A stretch of DNA of 64,000 nucleotides, taken from NCBI GenBank assembly GCA_013397695.1, contig VYZI01000146.1, positions 1,839,644 through 1,903,643 of the forward strand, read 5' to 3'. A program made the translations under genes and the position numbers. This document shows, one piece after another, positions 53,112-64,000 of the stretch. This stretch comes from Centropus unirufus (lineage: Eukaryota > Chordata > Aves > Cuculiformes > Centropidae). Every line of letters begins with the position of its first letter. Position 1 is the stretch's first letter. A model generated the notes under the pieces. That model was not told the DNA's origin, did not search any database, and saw only the letters and a program-made list of their open reading frames with translations.

Positions 53112-54620
53112 ATTCCTAGCACCGTGAATAAGGTGTTATAGTTGCAGTGTAGCAGATTTAATTAGGATGGAGTGCAGCTGATTGCAATCATTGCTTAAAG
53201 CAACTTTTGTTCCTCTCAGTTCCAGTCCTGAATAAGAATCTATATTCTTGCAGTTTAGGGTTATGTGCAATATCGTAAAAAATGTCCTAATCATGGATTG
53301 AAGTAGCTATTTTATTTCTAATTATTTTTGCTTTTGTCTTGTGAAATATTAAAGATGTTTTTTCCCTAATGATCACACGCCACTTTACCTGGCTTGCTAA
53401 AAGGAGCATACAGTGTTAATTGAAGCAAAACTAAATAGCCTAATGGAGAAAAAGCTATGAAAATGTCTAACCATTTCAGAATAATACTGTGTTGTAGTGG
53501 GCTTATTTCATTAGCAAGCATTCTTTGAGAAGTTGCTGCTCTTCTGTGTTACCTAGTGGGAAAATGGAATTGGTTCTGAAATTCTTTGTTAGACTTTTAG
53601 GCAAACGCTTCTGCTTGAAGCTCTTTAACCAGCATCAAAGGCAGGGCAAAGATTTCAGTAACTTCCAGCCCTGTCTATGTATTTGCACACTTTCAGGAGG
53701 CAGCATTCACCTCTCCACTACTGTCAAAACAATCTTCTGTTTCTATGGATCTCTACACATTTCCCTTTTTAAAGCCCGAGAACTATCTGAAAGTAGATCT
53801 AGGTATTGTTCACATCTATTACTGTTTTTCCTTACGGGTCAAAATCTAGCTCACAAGATTACTCTAGCAAAAGTATTACGTAAATACACGTACTCAATGT
53901 AATCATAATTTTTAGCTTTAGGGATTTTGGAAAAAGTACATATCAGACTATTTCTACAAAGCCAGCTGGCTGTTTGACCAGCAGCTACAATCTGGCCCAT
54001 GTAGAGCTTGATGAACATTAGTGATATCATAACTTCAGAAGGCTTGATAATATTAAAAAATATTTGCCTAGTTTTTAGATATTGTCCTCTAGGCTGTCCT
54101 TGCAAATTATAGGTTTGACTGCTCGCTGTTTCTCAACAATTAGTCAAGTTAATCTATCGAAGGAGTTCATCAGTTAGATGAGGTTTGGCTCGGCTACCTA
54201 GAGTTGTGTTTGCCATTAGCTAAATCAGTGGTGTGTATACCAAAACCTTTGATGTCTCAGAAAAAAAATTAATGAATTGTAATATTAATACTTAGAAAAG
54301 TAGACTTTCAGTTTATTAATGAAAGATTTTAAGTTGAAAAGCACCAAATGCTTTTATTTTTCAGAGAAAGTGCACATAGTGAAAATTGTAGGTAAAATAT
54401 CATGTGTTTTCGTTGTTGTTGTTCATAGTGCTGTTTCAGAATGTTCTGTATCATTGTCTACTTGATTCTGTCTCGTGTTTAATAGAATTTGTCTGTGTTG
54501 GGAGTAGTTTGTTCCTGCTCTGAGGACATGAAGCAAAACCACTATACCCTTCAGAAATTGTAGCATGGTGTTTGCTGCAGAAGCTGTTAGATTCTCAGTG
54601 TTTTCCAAGTGAAATTGCCT

Positions 54621-55120
54621 TATAGAATCATAGAATAGTTTTGGTTGGGAAAGACCTTTAAGATCATTGAGTCTGACCATCAGTCCAGCCCTGCTAAGTC
54701 TGCCACCAGGCCATGTCCCCAAGTATATCTACTCGTCTTTTGGATACTTCCAGAGATAGAAGCTCTACCACCTACCTGAGCAGCCTGTTCCAGTGCTTGA
54801 CAACCCAAATTCTTTCTAATATCCAATCTAAATCTTTTCTGGTGCATCTTGAGGCTGTTTCCCCTTGTCCTGCCACTAGGGAGAAGAGACTAACCCCTAC
54901 CTTGCTACAATCTCCTTTTTAGGTAGTTGTAAAGAGCAATAATGTCTCCCCTGAGTCTCCTTTTCTCCAGACTAAACTGTCCCTGCTCTCTCAGCTGCTC
55001 TCAGCTGCTCTAAACCCTTCACCAGCTTTGCTGACCTTCTGTGGACACACTCCAGCACCTCGATGTCCTTCTTGTTGTGAGGGATTAACAACCGAACACA
55101 GTATTTGAGGTGCTTTAGTG
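54621..55120 (-). repeat. CR1 LINE, 3' end (C-terminal ORF2 plus 3' UTR)
   Basis: A CR1 copy on the minus strand. The + strand starts with 'tatagaatcatagaat', the reverse complement of the CR1 terminal ATTCTATG repeats, followed by 'ttggttgggaaagaccttta'. Translation of the minus strand gives HLKYCVRLLIPHNKKDIEVL, then ECVHRRSAKLVKGLEQ, the end of CR1 ORF2, then frame breaks into the 3' UTR. The octamer end is preserved (two units), so this copy is younger-looking than the others here. It carries a local tandem duplication of about 12 bp ('gagcagctgaga' type, minus strand) around 54988-55012. The 5' truncation is at about 55120. Non-functional. Confidence 0.93.
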
Positions 55121-56567
55121 TCTTTAGAACCTGGACTTTTATTTGTTTATGTGTTTGCAGTGGTAAACCAACTTCCATGCCATGCAGTTAGACAGGATTT
55201 TGACCTCCTCAGTAGGAGCAACTTACCTTAATTAGTACTTTATCTTTCACTTCATTAACTTCCCATGATTTATGAATTATGCTATTGGTGGAGGCAAGGA
55301 GAGTCTAAACCCTTAAGAAAATGCTTCTGGACGGTTATACAATTTAAATGTCTTAAGAAGTGAAATGATATGGGTAAACCTATCAAATATGACAACAGTT
55401 AAGCATTATTTCATGCTTGTCCCTGTAATGCATCTTAACAACATGCATGTCCAATACATCTTAACAACAATATTGAAATCCTCTCAAATCCTAACCCTGT
55501 GAATGTCTAATCAACCTTGTCTGTTGACCAGCTAAAATCTTGGAGATTGGAGTCAGGCCTCCTAAGAGTGTCTGCCCCCAGATTCCACTAGTAAACACAT
55601 TTCCTACCTGCATGTTGTATCACATGAGAGTCCTTTCTACAGCCTGGCAATTAATCGGTAGTGTGAGATCTCACATCTCTGTCCCATCAAGGGATGGGCC
55701 TCTGTTTTTATTCTCTGGAGTTTTAGCGTAACAGTAGGTTTGCTATTTAGCCTTCAGGTAACATAATTCTGGAAGTTTCTTCTTGTTTCTGAAATAGTAG
55801 AACTTAAAAATCTTTCTGAAAATTAGGTACTCTAGATAAAACTTTATGTGGAAGTGAGATTGAAAGTATAATCCTGGTCACACTCAGATATGGAATGACA
55901 CTTGAGGATCCTTAATGACAATATATATGCAATATAAATGACGTGTACCAGTACAATGCTAGTTGCTAATCTGCTAATATCATCTACATTTGGTCTTCCG
56001 ACTCCTGCAGTTTGTATGATTTGGTGAAAAGAATGTGCCAGTCTCTACCTCTTACGTAGAAGAGAAAAATTATGATGTATACATGTGAAATGTGAAGTGA
56101 AGCCATTTCCCAATGAAAAAGTTAGATCTATGATTTAATTATTTTTTGTATCTATTCCAGGTGATACAGTAAATGTAAGTATTTGGATAATTTGGCCATA
56201 CCTCTTCTGTGAGTCTTGACTCGCATTTTTTTGTGGCAGCTATGGCAATGCTTGCTGGTCATAGGGTGGTGGATTGCTGGTATCACACTTACGTTGTAGG
56301 TGTTCCATTCAGACCTCAAATATGCAGAATACTATACATAAAGCCAGTAGTGAATATTACAACTGTAGCTGTAGAATAATTTTTTAGTGTGGGCTATAAA
56401 ATAGAACATGTTCATTTTCCAAACATCTTTTGTTTTTTTTAACACATAAGGGGTGAAGAATTTTTCCTGTTCCTTCAATTTCTCTCTGGCACCAATAAAA
56501 ATTGCTGACAAATGCAGTCTTATTTGTGGCCATTCATTCTTAGTTGTATAAAAGCACCTCAACAGAT

Positions 56568-56608
56568 NNNNNNNNNNNNNNNNNNNNNNNNNNNNNNNNN
56601 NNNNNNNN
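56568..56608. other. Assembly gap (41 N)
   Basis: Forty-one consecutive N in the intron between the two exons. The size may be an estimate. Flanking sequence on both sides looks like ordinary unique AT-rich intron. Confidence 0.99.
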
Positions 56609-58398
56609 TAGAGGTAGCTTTTGTGTATTCTTTCACTGATCATAAAGGCTGCTTTGCAATTGACTGGTCTTACTAGGTCAACATTCTTTGATTTGGCGAA
56701 GATAGTTTTATGGTCCACTGAGAAACCAGTTTTACATGGAAATTAAATATAAGAACAAGGGTTGGAAAATGTTAAGGCTATGGTACAAAGTAAAACATAC
56801 TTATGTGAGCCAAGGACAGAATACTAGCCATGTTTAATTTCCTGACTTTCCTGAGCTTGTTTTTCAGTCTCTTTATTTAAATACTCCTTTTGCCTGCGTT
56901 TTTATAACTTATTTGGAGGTACATATCAGCCACCTTCTCAGCTACTGTATGCTGACACCAGTTTATCACATGTTTCTTTGTCTTCTAGTGAAACTCAAGA
57001 TTCTTATGTTTATGTATCCTTATTTTTCATGATTTGTAGTATAATTAGGAGTACCTGGCTTGACTGTTTTTGATGCTTTGTGCATATTATGTTTCATTGC
57101 CCAATATGTGGGAACATAGACAGCATTTACCAGCTCATTAACCTCTTTAAATTGGCTGCAGAATGGATTGTTTCTGGTCACCATCACAGGTCAGTGGATG
57201 GATTACACTCAAATGGACTCAGTCTAGAACATTTGAAAAATGTTAAGCTACCGTTGCATTGGTTGACTAGTATGATTTTTCTAATTTACATGGGGTTTTT
57301 GAAGGGAAATCCTGAGTAGACAGTAGGTTAATATTGTCCTTGTTCTGAAATCAGGAAAGGCAAACGTTGACTAAGAAAAAACAACCAATTGATCCTCTTC
57401 CTCTGCAAAATGTAATTGTTTTATAGACATAGAGCAGGCTTTCATGATATTAAAAATAGTGTATGCTTGAATCAGGGTGAATTGCTTATGATAATGTGGT
57501 CTCACTGATGTACTTGACCACTTGTAAGCCTCTGTTCTGGAGCTGTTCTTGGGAAGGAACAGTGTCAGCAAGGGTGGCTTTTGCTTCTCTAAGTGTCCAA
57601 AGTAGTACTGTAGCCTTCACAAAAGCCACGTGTTTCTAATAAAAGAAATTAATCAACCTTATTTGCTTGACGGTGGACTCCCTCAGGGTTGACACCATCA
57701 TTCTTTATAGCTGGGAGCAGTGGTGTTATACTTAGTCAAGGAAATTAGGATAGGTACATGATTTTATTGTTTGGATGAGCATTTTCAATAGAATAGAATA
57801 CATCATGCAAAGGAAATTAAACACTGAAGGCTGTGGAGTAATGTTAAACTACAACTGGATACTTGAGGTTTTTTTTTTTTTGTTCTGACTGAGTATTTTC
57901 CATGTAAAGAGGTGCCCTGGTGTTACCTTCTGTTAGCGTAGCAGCAGATAGAGCTGGGTGGCTCCACGCTGTAACCTCAAACCTTCTGAAGTCAATAAAA
58001 ACTATGGCTAAACTAAACTAAATCCCAACTGATCAGGAGTGCTGAGAGAGCATATACTAATACTGCAGTGATTGAATATTACTTCCCTGTACATATAGCC
58101 AGCACGTATATAAAATTTTCTTACAGGTGGCTAAACACGAAGAGAGGTTCCGAGTCCTGAAGTAAACAGACCACAAAACTCTTTATATTAGTTGCTAATT
58201 GTGTCCAAGCTCTTCAAGATTTTCGTGAAAGGACATTAGCAGGCTTTATGACTAACAGGGTCATTCGTTACAGACACTGGATTAATCCCATGGTCTCATC
58301 AAAAGCATCAAGAGGAGTCAGTTCTGCATTGCATACTGCGTAAGTGAGTTAGATGTCATATATGAGTTTTTATACATTAACCTAATAAACATGTCAGA

Positions 58399-58455
58399 AG
58401 TAATACTTAAGTAATACTTCAAATTTCTGATTTACTATCAGAAATACTTCAATAC
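58399..58455. repeat. Cluster of short direct repeats and a 9-bp hairpin
   Basis: Two copies of 'agtaatactt' (58399-58408 and 58410-58419) are followed by a perfect inverted repeat 'atttctgat' (58423-58431) / 'atcagaaat' (58437-58445) with a 5-base loop. The segment 'aatacttcaa' then recurs after it. Such a dense cluster suggests local slippage or template switching. Confidence 0.65.
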
Positions 58456-59345
58456 TTTGATTGTGTCACTGAAAACCGTAGTCCAGATTACCAACTCAAA
58501 CCTGATTTTAAAGGTGCTTTTTGAGGTGCCTCATGACAAGAAACTTCCTTGATTTTGCTGAGTGTTGTTTGCAGGAGTAAACGCTTCATTGTGGAAGCAT
58601 GTATACTGAATATGACACTGAATATAGCTTTTCCTTCTCAAAAGTTTTCCATAGATAGCTGCTTGTTTTACCTGATGGCTGAGCTGCTCTTCTTATAAAT
58701 GTTTACAGCTTCACACTGCGCTGTTAGAAATCTCCATCCCAGTTCATCAGAGCAATGACATACCTGTGCTAGGGCTGTGGGTATCGTGTCTTAAAGTTAT
58801 TTGGGCTGATACATGGATACTGAGTACCTGCAGCTTTGTGTTGTAGTAGCCCTGTTTTGTGCTCTTGGCATATTGTCAGGACCTTAGACAGTGATTCCAA
58901 ATCTGTTACCTATAATCAGTGACCTTTTTTCGCCCTCTGATCTAGACATAACTTCGGCATAATTTTATATCCTACATATTGTGTTTGCATTTACATCTCG
59001 GTTCTGCTCTTAGTTCTAAATGTCACATCCAGGAACTTGTAGTTTTTCATTATTAATACAGTTGCTGAGTTTAACTGTTATGTCACATATTATCTGTATG
59101 CTGTTATTGAAATTATATTTCTCTGTCAATTTTGTGCCAAGTTTGGTTTCTTTCAGGCTTACCGGGGAAGTGTTTGTACAAGCTGAAGAACAGGGTGATC
59201 ATGACACTCATTAACCCCCAAATTATATTTGATGTATCACTATAATTTGACAATTCTTTGTCATTGATTTGTTACTTTGTCTTTAATATTCTATACCATA
59301 TTGCAGTTCACCTATTTTAATTTCATTTTCTTTCATTTAATCCAG

Positions 59346-59568
59346 GGTTGGGAAGAAACTGTAGATGCAGCCATTTCTTACTTGTTAAGAACTTGTTTGT
59401 CAAAGAGCTCTAAGGAACAGGCCCTGACTCTCAGCAGCCAGTTGAGCATGCCCAAAGATACTAGCAGGCTGAAGAAAAACATCACTGTCTTCTGTGATAG
59501 ATTGGCCAAAGGTGGTCGCCTTTCCTTGAGTACAGACTCAGCCACTCAGCAAGCTGCTGTCATTCCAG
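59346..59568 (+). CDS. Internal coding exon of the same unassigned gene (phase 0-1)
   Basis: An exon of 223 bp: 74 full codons plus one base, starting in phase 0 and ending in phase 1. It begins GWEETVDAAISYLLRTC, continues with SKEQALTLSSQLSMPKD and LKKNITVFCDRLAKGG, and ends TDSATQQAAVIP plus the first base of the next codon. The acceptor has a strong pyrimidine tract ending 'ttaatccag' at 59345. The donor is 'gtaagaca' at 59569, a near-perfect site; reading through it hits a stop after three codons, as expected for an intron. Together with the exon at 44420 it makes one continuous frame (...AEDTQEL-GWEETVDAA...). The first half is helical; the end is Ser/Thr/Ala-rich and looks like a linker. 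No family recognised; cytosolic or nuclear location is only inferred from the lack of membrane segments. Confidence 0.85.
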
Positions 59569-62500
59569 GTAAGACATGAAGTGCATGTTCACAATTCAAA
59601 ATTTGGATTTGCATATTTAAAATTAAAAATGATGTGCATTTGATTTGTGTTTGCAGTTTGTTTTTCAATGGTTCACTGGTTGTTTAAAACTGACATTGGC
59701 TTTGTTGCTGACCAGTAGAATGAATTAGGTAATTGGGTAATTTGAAATGTGGTTTATGTCTGCGTGATCACTTATTGCTGCTCTTACTGCATGTGCACAG
59801 TAATGCAGCAAATGAACACCAGATGGTCATCTTTGTATTCTAAAGGCCTTATCATTTGTATCTTTGCACTTTTCAATTGAATGTATACATGTGTGCATTT
59901 CTAACGTGATGGAAAAGTGAGGGATGAAAAATCCTGCTTTCTTGATAGAGAAATGATTATGGTTATATTACTGGCTTTATGGCATACGACACTGAAGAAC
60001 TGAACAAAAAAAAATCTGAAACATTGGAAAGTACTTGGTAGCTAGGTGTTATCTCACAGCATGAAATTCAAGATGGAACTAATTAAAGTATATGTTGAAT
60101 AATATTTCTCATTTGGAAGAGGGATGTAGAGAAGATTTCAATGTTGCACAATGATTTAAATGAATATCATGCAATTGCAATATTTTAAAGAAATTTTACT
60201 AATGTCCTTTTCTATATTCCTGGTTTTCAGTGACAGTGGAGGCAAGGCCATGGCTTTTCTTTAGGGTCTGAAGGCTAGCACCTTTGTACTGTTAGAAGAC
60301 ACTTTCTTCCTGTCTTTTTTCTCAAGCGAGCCAGGCAGTCTCTTCATCAGATAATCCTGCTGGGTTGGGATCATTTTTTTTTCCTTGCTTCCTGCTCTGG
60401 GTTTGGGTTGGATGTTCATTCAGCTTCATAGCTGAATAATATCACATAACGTATGATATCACTATAGTCAATGATCTCCTTCACCTACAGCACACATCTG
60501 TAGGTAAAATTACACATTGTGTGTACACTTGATGCTTGAAATTGATATCTATTATTAGTCCTCGTGGGTGTTGTGCTTGATCAAGTTTGGAGTTGTGTTA
60601 GGGCAGTTTGTTGATTTTTAGTACTTTGTTTTCTTAGATTACAAAGAATAATTTTATTTCCGTTTAATGTGAGTGGCCTGTGCAATGTTTCAGCAGCTCA
60701 GAAGTCCTTGTTATTACTATGCACAGCCCTCCTTTGCCTATGGTACTTGAAATGATTCAGTAAAACAGCTGCAGACTTCACAATGGTAGAAACTATATAT
60801 AAAATTTTCCTTTAGTGTTATACTATGCCCGTATCTGCAAGTGGACTGTTAATCACGTGAAATGAAGAAGTGAGCCAGAATAAGTGTGAAATTCGTGTTA
60901 AAAAATTTTGTTAGTATTTCTTAGCAAGACTAAAATATGTGTTACAGGTATTTAATATGTTGAATTTCGAAAAGATTATATAGATGTTGTGTTTATTCTA
61001 AGAATTTTGAAAAGGTGTAAAAAGCTGCAGTTCATCACTTTAACCCAAGCTCATGAGGTGAATACATTTAATAAAGAAATCAGCCTCTGCCTGTTCAAAT
61101 GGCTAGTGTTATTGAGTTCAGGGAACTTTTCAATTTGGGAATGACTAATTCTCATAGAAAAAGAGTAAAATTTAAAAAAAATGTAAGCAAATTAACAGAA
61201 ATCCTGCTTTTGATAAAGGACCTTGGGAAAGTGGTCTGGTCATGCTCTCCATGCTGTATATAGAAAGATTAAAACTTAAAAGATGTTAAATCCACTGTTT
61301 TATCTTACATGAGGCAAAAATAACACCAAGAAGGCATGGATGATGTGCACTAGAATTGTTTCTACTCTTGTGGTACAGGTAGACAGTTTACTACCTCTAA
61401 AATAAGCATAAAATGAAGAAGTAGTATACTTGACTGTTGGCCATGTAGTGATGGTTTCTGGGACCAGGATTACCATTTCATATGGATAATGAAAAATTAA
61501 GTACCTGTAAGGAGCTGGTTGAGACCTAATATAGCAATGTCCCACCCAACATAAATTGTTTTAGCTGTACTGGAAATGCCATTTCACTGTGATTATAGCA
61601 AAAAAACCTAAAAAGAATTAAAATCTGTAACCCAAATACACATTGAAAAATAAATAATTTTACTTGGGAATTTGCTGACTCCAGCATGACATCCTTTTGA
61701 ATATCAAATCACCTAATTAAGAGTCACAATTATAACCTAGTAAGGCTAATGCTTCAGGTATCCTAAGAAAGTATCTTTTAAGGAAATCATAAAACCTAAT
61801 ATAACTTTCTTGTTTTCACTAGAGATTCAATCTGAAGCCTTTATGAAAGGGTCTGTAGGTTTGTGTTTACTCATCAACTGTTGAGAGAATGTGAGTTTTG
61901 GAAAAGAATGGAAGAGTTTAAAAGTAAGAAACGTCATCTTCGTGTACAAGACAGGCTTATTAAATACTTCTGCCAAATGCTTAGGATGGCATAGTACTTA
62001 AGCAGTTACTCTCTAGGAGGCTGTGTTGTGTGCTTAGAAACTATGCTGGGGCTTGTCTTTGGACAGACTGAAAAAAATGGGGAGCATTATATTGAGTGTC
62101 AAGATTTTACTGCGACTTTTTAAACATGTTTGTCTTTTTCACCTGTTTGGGTTTTCTTTGACTGTCTCTACCGTGGCAAGTAGTGTGGTCTATTAGTAGC
62201 AGATATTCAGGGGGACGTAACTGAGTCTGGCATCAAGACTTCTGTCACTTATGTGTTTCTGAGGGGGGTTGAATTAGCTCTGTTCCTGTCTGATGTACTG
62301 ATCCACCATTAGCAGTCAGGCACTTGAGCTGCCTCTGCCTGGTTAGATCCACCTAAAAGAAACAAGCTCATATGTCCAAGGCCATTTTTCAGTGTAGACA
62401 CAGCGCAGTTAGTGGGGATAATAAAAAAATTTGCCTCACCCTTATTTCTGACTAAAAGTACCGGTTAAATCTACAATAGAAAGAAATTGAGAATAATGTC

Positions 62501-63224
62501 TTATAAGGGGAAAACTATACAAAATAACTAAATGTTGTGTAAAAAGCTCTTTGATAATGCGTATAGAATTGAGGAACTCATTTGCCCTGTCCTTAAATGA
62601 GGGAACAGGAGTAGTTTGAGTAGAATGAAGTAGAGCTATACATGAAGAAGGAGACGGTGTGTATTAAATTTGTATCCAAGGATTTCTGCTTAAAAATTGG
62701 ATATTGACATAGGGGAAAATTCTTCAGGGTGTTTAAGCTCCAAGCCGAGCCAAAGGTGGTCAAGTAATTGTTCAATATTGTAGCTGTCAATAGTTTAAGG
62801 GTCTTAATTAATACCACTTTTACTGAATCCTATTTTTTTTTCTAAGTGGTAGAACGTCCTTTTGCTATAGCAACTAACTTTCCAAAGTTTGTTTAAAAGT
62901 ACTTAGGACTCTTCTGGCATTGCAGCACTGTAACAGTAAGATGGATTTCTAGAAGCTATATTTAATATGCTCAAGATGAACCTTGAAATTTAGAGAAATT
63001 GCTTGAAGACACATTGAAAAGCTGATTATTATGTTTAAGTGTGCAACTAACTATTTGAAAGATACCTTCAGAAAACAACTATCAGTATTTGTAGTTAATC
63101 CAAGAATATAGATTAGAGGTATGCCATGGTATCTGCTGGGTCTGGTTTTGTTAGTTTTTTTTTTATTTACTGGCTCCAGTGATGGAATATGGAGTATGAA
63201 TGTTAAAATTATAGATGTGCAATA
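59569..63224 (+). other. Start of the next intron, no exon recognised
   Basis: Begins at the donor of the exon ending at 59568. The sequence is AT-rich, with no open frame having good splice sites of phase 1 entry and no RNA gene. The intron continues past the CR1 fragment at 63225 to the window end, so the next exon lies beyond it. Confidence 0.6.
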
Positions 63225-63490
63225 AGCTACCAGTAGTGCAAAGCACGCTGAAAAAGCATTAACACTGACCTTGATAAATTAGAGGAAGATTCTGAAGTCA
63301 TTGAGGTGATGTTCAGTGAAGGTAAATGCTAAAGAATACAGCAAATGAGAATCAGACAGACTAAACACTAAGAAATAATTTCTTAGGCACTCTTGTTGTA
63401 GGAGACATTGCTGGAGGTTATAGCAGACCAGCAGCTGAATTAAAGTCAGCAATGTGATCCTGTTAAAGGCAAGTTCCAACTTTGGGATGT
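63225..63490 (+). repeat. Ancient CR1/L3-type LINE ORF2 fragment
   Basis: Three separate phrases in the right order and spacing match the CR1 segment just after the reverse transcriptase Asp-Asp motif: 'cactgaccttgataaattag' (encoding D.DKLE, about 63262-63281), then 'cagcaatgtgatcctgttaa' (the QQCDAV region) and 'ccaactttgggatgtag' (the ILGC region, about 63477-63493). It is heavily substituted with stops, so clearly much older than the CR1 at 54621. It lies in the intron, in the same orientation as the exons. Confidence 0.65.
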
Positions 63491-63493
63491 AGT

Positions 63494-64000
63494 TATAGGA
63501 CTTTAATGAGGAGATATATTTATTTCTTTCTGTTCTTCATGAGAAAGATTTGGTTGAAATTAGAGTAACACAAGAAAATCTTAGAGAAGGGTTCAGAGGA
63601 GCACAGTAATATACATGATTGCAACAATTTGTCTCTTTGTCTCTGCTGAGGGAAAAAGAAAAGTACGAGGAGGGGCATGATCATTTTTCAGTATTTAACA
63701 TGTTCTTAAAAGGGTTATTAAAAGTTAATCAGAATCATTGGCCAAATATAGTTATAACTGTAAGCCACATCAGGCTGTATTGTGTACTGTGTTGCCTTTG
63801 GCAATGCGCAAATGGTTGGATGAGAGGAATGGTGAGGGGTTTAGGGAGAGGAGCCAAACCAAAGTGTGGGTCAGTGCCAGGGAAGTGCTGGGGAAAGGTG
63901 CTGTAGACCACCCAAGTTGTCATGTATTGAACTTAATGGATGTGAGAATTTATAGCATAAATCCTGATTACCTGCAATGAATTAATTCTGTAGCTTTTAA
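63494..64000. other. Intronic tail of the window, nothing further recognised
   Basis: The sequence after the ancient CR1 fragment. Overlapping open frames at 63619-63980 on both strands, in a slightly GC-richer patch (about 63780-63910), show no known motif and no convincing splice sites. Probably intron. Confidence 0.4.

Larger units (their letters stand above)
44603..59345 (+). other. Intron between the two recognised exons (14.7 kb)
   Basis: Bounded by a consensus donor (gtaagaat) and an acceptor with a good pyrimidine tract ('tttcattttctttcatttaatccag', tail 'ttaatccag'). Both boundaries are phase 0, so direct splicing keeps the frame. Inside, no further exon with matching splice sites and coding character was found. 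The longest open frame (53525-53902, +, 125 codons) has no recognisable motif and is probably chance. It contains a poly-A run with an ambiguous base (47160-47187), an inverted repeat (47480-47578), an A-rich tract (53075-53111), a CR1 (54621-55120), a 41-base N gap (56568-56608) and a small hairpin (58423-58445). An undetected small exon cannot be excluded, especially at the gap. Confidence 0.7.

Noticed and set aside
53525..53902. 125-codon + strand open frame inside the large intron
   Set aside because: No known domain, Cys/Leu/Phe-rich composition typical of a random AT-rich frame, and no acceptor/donor pair. Phase-0 splicing from 44602 to 59346 does not need it.

Overview
This is vertebrate nuclear DNA, almost certainly from a bird. 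It is AT-rich, with no operons, ribosome binding sites or prokaryotic gene density. The recognisable transposons are CR1-type LINEs. Three have clear 3' ends or 3' parts (284-521 on +, 24056-24930 on -, 54621-55120 on -). Two are internal ORF2 fragments (1931-2030 and 63225-63490, both +). A low density of CR1, no Alu/L1-type elements and long repeat-poor introns fit an avian genome. A 41-base N gap (56568-56608) and one ambiguous base in a poly-A run (47174) show that this is draft assembly.

Only two protein-coding exons can be supported, both on the + strand: 44420-44602 (183 bp, phase 0 to 0, 61 codons) and 59346-59568 (223 bp, starts phase 0, ends phase 1). Both have good acceptor and donor sites and stay open throughout. 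They splice together in frame, so they are most simply consecutive internal exons of one large multi-exon gene separated by a 14.7 kb intron. The joined stretch of about 135 residues looks mostly alpha-helical and soluble. I do not recognise the family and give no gene symbol. The first coding exon, the stop codon, the promoter and the 3' end all lie outside the window or were not found.

Layout: 1-44419 holds no coding exon that I can support and is either a very long upstream intron or intron plus intergenic DNA. It contains CR1 relics, short tandem repeats, a few GC-richer blocks (about 7820-8450, 13380-13830 and 23160-23560) and possible relics of ancient amniote repeats. 44603-59345 is the intron between the two exons and holds the N gap and one CR1. 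59569-64000 is the start of the next intron, with an old CR1 fragment near its end.

Nearly all ATG-initiated open frames of 60-136 codons across the window are chance or repeat-derived; the longest (24512-24922) is antisense to a CR1. I found no tRNA, rRNA, CRISPR, CpG island, intact transposon or clear endogenous virus. I did not find a convincing new biological system. The observations below are modest leads, mainly the unassigned gene, the GC-richer blocks and some inverted-repeat or candidate regulatory sites.
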